Assembly: GCA_022701475.1 (NCBI GenBank)
Contig: JAKOOI010000255.1
Span: 1-10,594 of the forward strand
Source of the DNA: Weeksellaceae bacterium
GTDB lineage: Bacteria > Bacteroidota > Bacteroidia > Flavobacteriales > Weeksellaceae
Length of the DNA: 10,594 bases
Reading direction: 5' to 3'
The notes under the pieces were generated by a model. The model was not told where the DNA came from. It saw only the letters and a program-made list of their open reading frames with translations, and searched no databases. This document shows, one piece after another, positions 7,290 through 10,594 of this stretch. Position numbers and translations under genes: made by a program. How positions within the stretch are numbered: position 1 is the stretch's first letter; every line of letters starts with the position of its first letter.

Positions 7290-10202
7290 ATGCCTGTACG
7301 AGAAAAGATATGCATCAATGTTGAAAATCCTTTTATCCTGAATGAGACCGGCAGGCTATGGATGGTGCTTTCCGGAGAAGTTAACCTGTTTTTTACCCAA
7401 ATCGGCGACGATGGCAGCTACCTGGTTCCGCTGAAACACCTCTATACGGTACGGAAAGGGGAAATTGTATTCAGCTTTCTCACGGAAAACAATACCGGAA
7501 GCAATATCAGGCTTATCGCTTTTTCAAATAACGCAAAGCTGTTACCGGTTAATAAGGACAGCCTCCTGGATATGGATCATTTCTTCCTGAAGAATATGAT
7601 CAGTCAATGGATCTCCAGTACGGCTGCCGTACTTTGTACTGCTAACAGCCCCAGAGTATATAAAGCGCTGGATCATTACAGAGTGGTATCGCTGGAAAAA
7701 GACAGTCTTGCTTTTCCTTCCGGCGGAATCAGCTGGGTACATATTCTGAAAGGAGAAGCATCAGTATATGCGGAAAGCACGGATATCAGCCAGGATAAGC
7801 TGCCCGGTTTCCTTGTGCCTGTGTCTAACAAATTATGGATAAAGTCATTAAGTGATGATACCGAACTGAAGGTCATCAGTACAAGGGAAGTGCTTCAGGA
7901 CGATATCTATTTTCTGCTGTCACTGGCAAAACTTGAAGAATATTTTCACCGGAGGCTTGCGGTTGCCATAGATACCCGGAAATCGGAAGAGATCAGGCAT
8001 TTTCAGGAAAAGAGGATAGCAGAAGAACAAAACATACAGAGCACATTACAGAAAATCAGATCCCTGGTAGCCGGTAACGATGATAGAAAGGGGCCGGGAA
8101 TACCGTGGACACCGGATAAAAAGAATATACTCTTTTCCACCTGCCGTTTGATCGGGGAGCAGTCAGGATTCAGGATAGATGAACCCAGACATATTGAATC
8201 TTATGAAAACAGCATTACAAATCAGTTGTATGCCATCGCAAAAAGCTCAAAGATACGGATCCGGAAAATCATCCTGAGAGGAACCTGGTGGAAGGAGGAA
8301 AACGGACATCTGCTGGCCTTTGCAAAAAACGATAAAACGCCGGTTGCTTTATTACAGTCGACTTCTGCAAAGTATATCCTGAAAGATCTTTCTACGGGCA
8401 AGGAAACCACCGTTAATAATGAAATCGCTGAAACACTGGAACCTATCGGATACATGTTCTTTTCAGGATTCGACGGGAAAATGACTTCCGTAAAAAAAGT
8501 GGCGGGTTTCGCTTTAAAAGGGGTGAAAAAAGATGCTAAGATACTGATGGCAGCAGCTTTGGCGGGCAGCCTCATAGGATTGCTGGTTCCTGTACTGTCA
8601 GGCATAATGTATGATGATGTTATTCCTGCAGCAGACCGTTCCCTTCATAAAGAGATTTTTATCATCATGGTTATGATCGGCGTTATCACGGCAGGCCTGC
8701 AGCTCGTGAAAGGCGTTTTGCAGCAAAGGGTAGAGGCAAAGTCCAGCATCAGCCTGCAGGCAGGTGTAATGGATCATATGTTACGCTTACCGGTTACGTT
8801 CTACAAAAAATTCAGTGCCGGGGATCTCACGAACAGGGTGTTGAGTATAAATATGATACGCCAGATCGTTTCCAATACACTGATGACGGCGGTGCTGAGC
8901 GGAGCTTTTTCTTCCGTAAATCTCATATTGCTGTTTTATTACAATTCTGAACTGGCCTGGATCGGGATCGGGTTAGCACTGATTGCCATGCTTTTTATGG
9001 TAGTCATCGGGCTCTTAAAGCTGAAATATGACCGTGAAGTATCCAAACACCAGGGTGAAATTCAGGGGTTTCTGTTTGAATTCCTTTCCGGGATTTCCAA
9101 AATACGGATAACCGGCGGGGAACGGCGGGTGTTTACCCTCTGGGCAGATAAGTTTTCCAGGCTTAAAAAACTGGGATTTGCTTCGGGAAGCTACCAGAAT
9201 TTCGTGGAAACTTTCAATGCCTCTTACCCTCTCGTCACAAGCATCTTCTTCTTTGCATTCCTGTATTATACTGTCCTTAATTCGGATGTCAGGACCGTGA
9301 TGCTTACGGTAGGTGCATTTATGGCTTTCATTATTGCATTCAACCAGTTTCTGAATGACAGCCTGAGGCTGAGCATGGCCATCATCACTTCACTCAATGT
9401 CATTACCCTGTATGAAAGGGTAAAACCGATCCTGGAAGAAGAAACGGAATCTGTGGAACAGAGTGTGGATCCCGGAGAACTTGCAGGGGATATTGAGATG
9501 AATTCCGTTTCTTTCAGGTATCACAAAGATCAGCCATTGGTACTTAATGATGTAACATTTAAAATCAAATCAGGGGAAATGGTTGCATTTGTAGGCGCTT
9601 CCGGATCAGGGAAATCCACCATTATGAGGCTGTTGCTGGGGTTTGAATATCCCGAACTGGGTTCAATTTATTTTGACAGCGATTCCTTTGAATCAATGAA
9701 TAAAGAATTGGTCCGGAGACAGATAGGGGTGGTGTTGCAGAACGGATCACTGATGTCAGGAAGTATTTATCAGAACATCGTAGGCAATTCTGAACTGACG
9801 CTGGATGATGCATGGGAGGCGGCCCGGATGGCAGGAATGGAGCAGGATATCAGGCAGATGCCTATGGAAATGCATACCGTGGTAAGTGAAGGGGCCGGAA
9901 CGTTCTCAGGAGGACAGAAGCAAAGGCTCATGATTGCAAGGGCCATCGTTCACAAACCGAGGCTGCTGTTCATGGACGAAGCCACCAGCGCCCTGGATAA
10001 CAGAACCCAGAACATCGTCTCGGAAAGCCTGGACAAACTCCAGGCTACCCGGATCATTATTGCTCACAGATTAAGTACAATAAAAAATGCAGACCGTATC
10101 TATGTTATGGATAAGGGAACTATCGTAGAAACAGGAACCTATGATGAACTGATGGAAATGAACGGCCTGTTTGCCCAGCTGGCAAAAAGACAGATTGCAT
10201 AA
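7290..10202 (+). CDS. NHLM-type ABC permease/ATPase with N-terminal beta-roll region (ABC2)
   Basis: This 970-residue protein is the second transporter subunit typical of NHLM clusters. It has no C39 peptidase. Residues about 10-100 (RLWMVLSGEVNLFF, VRKGEIVFSF) and about 128-200 (WVHILKGEASVY) look like two degenerate cyclic-nucleotide-binding-like beta-rolls. A mostly helical and mixed linker domain (about 205-405) of unknown fold follows. Six membrane helices lie within about 416-695. The ATPase (about 733-970) is complete: A-loop Tyr744, Walker A GASGSGKST (769-777), Q-loop Gln817, signature FSGGQ (872-876), Walker B LLFMDE (892-897), H-loop His926. Both ABC proteins therefore seem catalytically competent. 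In NHLM systems the two are found together, and pairing as a heterodimer is the usual assumption, though each could also form a homodimer. The ATG at 7290 is 11 bp after the stop of the C39 transporter. This is the last gene of the apparent operon. Confidence 0.93.
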   Translation: MPVREKICINVENPFILNETGRLWMVLSGEVNLFFTQIGDDGSYLVPLKHLYTVRKGEIVFSFLTENNTGSNIRLIAFSNNAKLLPVNKDSLLDMDHFFLKNMISQWISSTAAVLCTANSPRVYKALDHYRVVSLEKDSLAFPSGGISWVHILKGEASVYAESTDISQDKLPGFLVPVSNKLWIKSLSDDTELKVISTREVLQDDIYFLLSLAKLEEYFHRRLAVAIDTRKSEEIRHFQEKRIAEEQNIQSTLQKIRSLVAGNDDRKGPGIPWTPDKKNILFSTCRLIGEQSGFRIDEPRHIESYENSITNQLYAIAKSSKIRIRKIILRGTWWKEENGHLLAFAKNDKTPVALLQSTSAKYILKDLSTGKETTVNNEIAETLEPIGYMFFSGFDGKMTSVKKVAGFALKGVKKDAKILMAAALAGSLIGLLVPVLSGIMYDDVIPAADRSLHKEIFIIMVMIGVITAGLQLVKGVLQQRVEAKSSISLQAGVMDHMLRLPVTFYKKFSAGDLTNRVLSINMIRQIVSNTLMTAVLSGAFSSVNLILLFYYNSELAWIGIGLALIAMLFMVVIGLLKLKYDREVSKHQGEIQGFLFEFLSGISKIRITGGERRVFTLWADKFSRLKKLGFASGSYQNFVETFNASYPLVTSIFFFAFLYYTVLNSDVRTVMLTVGAFMAFIIAFNQFLNDSLRLSMAIITSLNVITLYERVKPILEEETESVEQSVDPGELAGDIEMNSVSFRYHKDQPLVLNDVTFKIKSGEMVAFVGASGSGKSTIMRLLLGFEYPELGSIYFDSDSFESMNKELVRRQIGVVLQNGSLMSGSIYQNIVGNSELTLDDAWEAARMAGMEQDIRQMPMEMHTVVSEGAGTFSGGQKQRLMIARAIVHKPRLLFMDEATSALDNRTQNIVSESLDKLQATRIIIAHRLSTIKNADRIYVMDKGTIVETGTYDELMEMNGLFAQLAKRQIA

Positions 10203-10397
10203 GCAATGGTAGAAATCCAAAAGGGCAGGTTGATAAACAGGCATATTTCGGGTTTTCCTTCGCAGGATACGCAGTAAATTCTGCCAGAGAACACAGGGAT
10301 ACGGCCGACTGTGGTAATCATAATCCTCCTGGATGCTTCCTGGAAACAGGATAAAGAGAGGATGCCAGCTAAGCTGTTTCTCTCCGGGAGGCTTTCT

Positions 10398-10554
10398 GAA
10401 ACCACATGGGAACCATAAGTTCCGGAAGGTTCCGGCCGGAACCCTGTAATTCTGTCAAAGCGGAATGCGTTCAGGCAATAGGCAGATGATAGAAATGGTG
10501 TAGTAAAAAGTCCGGAACGGGAACCTTCTCCGGAGAGCAGGCATCCATGGTTTC
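10398..10554. repeat. Long imperfect inverted repeat
   Basis: The left arm has GAAACCACATGG (10398-10409) and, after 11 bases, TCCGGAAGGTTCC (10421-10433). The right arm has the reverse complement in mirrored order: GGAACCTTCTCCGGA (10520-10534) and, after 10 bases, CCATGGTTTC (10545-10554). Each matching block differs by a 2-base insertion. Including a weaker CCGGA match, arms of roughly 43 bp enclose about 70 bp. The conserved spacing of two blocks makes chance unlikely. It could be a long transcript hairpin, a regulator site pair or a remnant of a small repeat element. Confidence 0.6.
10428..10443. repeat. Perfect 16-bp palindrome
   Basis: GGTTCCGGCCGGAACC is its own reverse complement and is immediately preceded by another palindrome, TTCCGGAA (10420-10427). 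In RNA the longer one would give a 6-pair stem with a GGCC loop. No T-run follows, so a standard intrinsic terminator is not supported; a dimeric protein-binding site is equally possible. Confidence 0.75.
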
Positions 10555-10594
10555 ACAATCCATAGGCTGCCTGTATATGTATAGAATAAAGCGT

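Larger units (their letters stand above)
10203..10594. other. Intergenic region after the operon, no convincing gene
   Basis: These 392 bases hold no reading frame with protein-like composition, start context or family motif. The longest open stretches are short and overlap the inverted repeat described separately. No strong intrinsic terminator with a U-run is visible, so where the operon transcript ends cannot be placed. The region could be the upstream sequence of a gene beyond the right edge. Confidence 0.6.

Noticed and set aside
7055..10000. Nearly identical nucleotide stretch around the Walker B motif in both ABC genes (near 7055-7080 and 9973-9998).
   Set aside because: The match is explained by conserved protein motifs in paralogous ATPases with similar codon use, not by a repeat element.
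10206..10277. A 23-codon ORF just after the last transporter gene that might be a small peptide precursor.
   Set aside because: It has no leader motif, no ribosome-binding signal and no distinctive composition; an ORF of this size is expected by chance.
10139..10405. Minus-strand ORF of 88 codons overlapping the end of the ABC2 gene.
   Set aside because: It lies partly antisense to a certain gene and its product is low in recognisable structure; the rest is non-coding-like sequence.
10278..10418. Open stretch of about 46 codons in the downstream region, including an 18-codon part from the ATG at 10362.
   Set aside because: No good start codon context or family motif exists, and it runs into the inverted repeat, so it is probably chance.

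Overview
The window is a single plus-strand gene cluster from a Bacteroidota bacterium, most likely of the Flavobacteriia, Sphingobacteriia or Chitinophagia type. The evidence is the moderate GC content, A-rich and Shine-Dalgarno-poor start regions, an AraC-type regulator resembling the output end of Bacteroidota hybrid two-component systems, and the TolC/HlyD sequence style. The genus cannot be named safely. Gene calls rest on motif reading, not on a database search.

Layout: (1) The 3' part of a GNAT-fold acyltransferase resembling acyl-homoserine-lactone or N-acyl amino acid synthases runs in from the left edge and stops at 554. (2) 597-1247 encodes an AraC-type regulator whose N-terminus resembles a histidine-kinase dimerisation domain without its histidine. 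(3) 1264-1617 encodes a protein with a nitrile-hydratase-like leader peptide (NHLP), the leader class of proteusin-type and related RiPPs. (4) 1685-2206 encodes a stand-alone cyclic-nucleotide-binding-like protein. (5) 2225-10202 encodes a full trans-envelope exporter: TolC-type outer-membrane channel, HlyD-type adaptor of the NHLM type, an ABC transporter with a C39 leader peptidase, and a second 970-residue NHLM ABC permease/ATPase with an N-terminal beta-roll region. (6) 10203-10594 has no convincing gene. It holds a 16-bp perfect palindrome inside a longer imperfect inverted repeat.

All eight genes lie on one strand with gaps of 11 to 67 bp, so they probably form one operon. A weak hairpin plus T-run directly after the NHLP gene may let the precursor be expressed above the transport genes. 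The likely job is to make, possibly acylate, process and export an NHLP-type peptide across both membranes.

The most interesting points are the acyltransferase upstream of an NHLP gene, which suggests a fatty-acylated (selidamide-like) RiPP; the candidate precursor's lack of a double-glycine cleavage site despite an intact C39 peptidase; and the two regulatory or sensory proteins that appear to have lost their canonical phospho-acceptor or ligand-binding residue.
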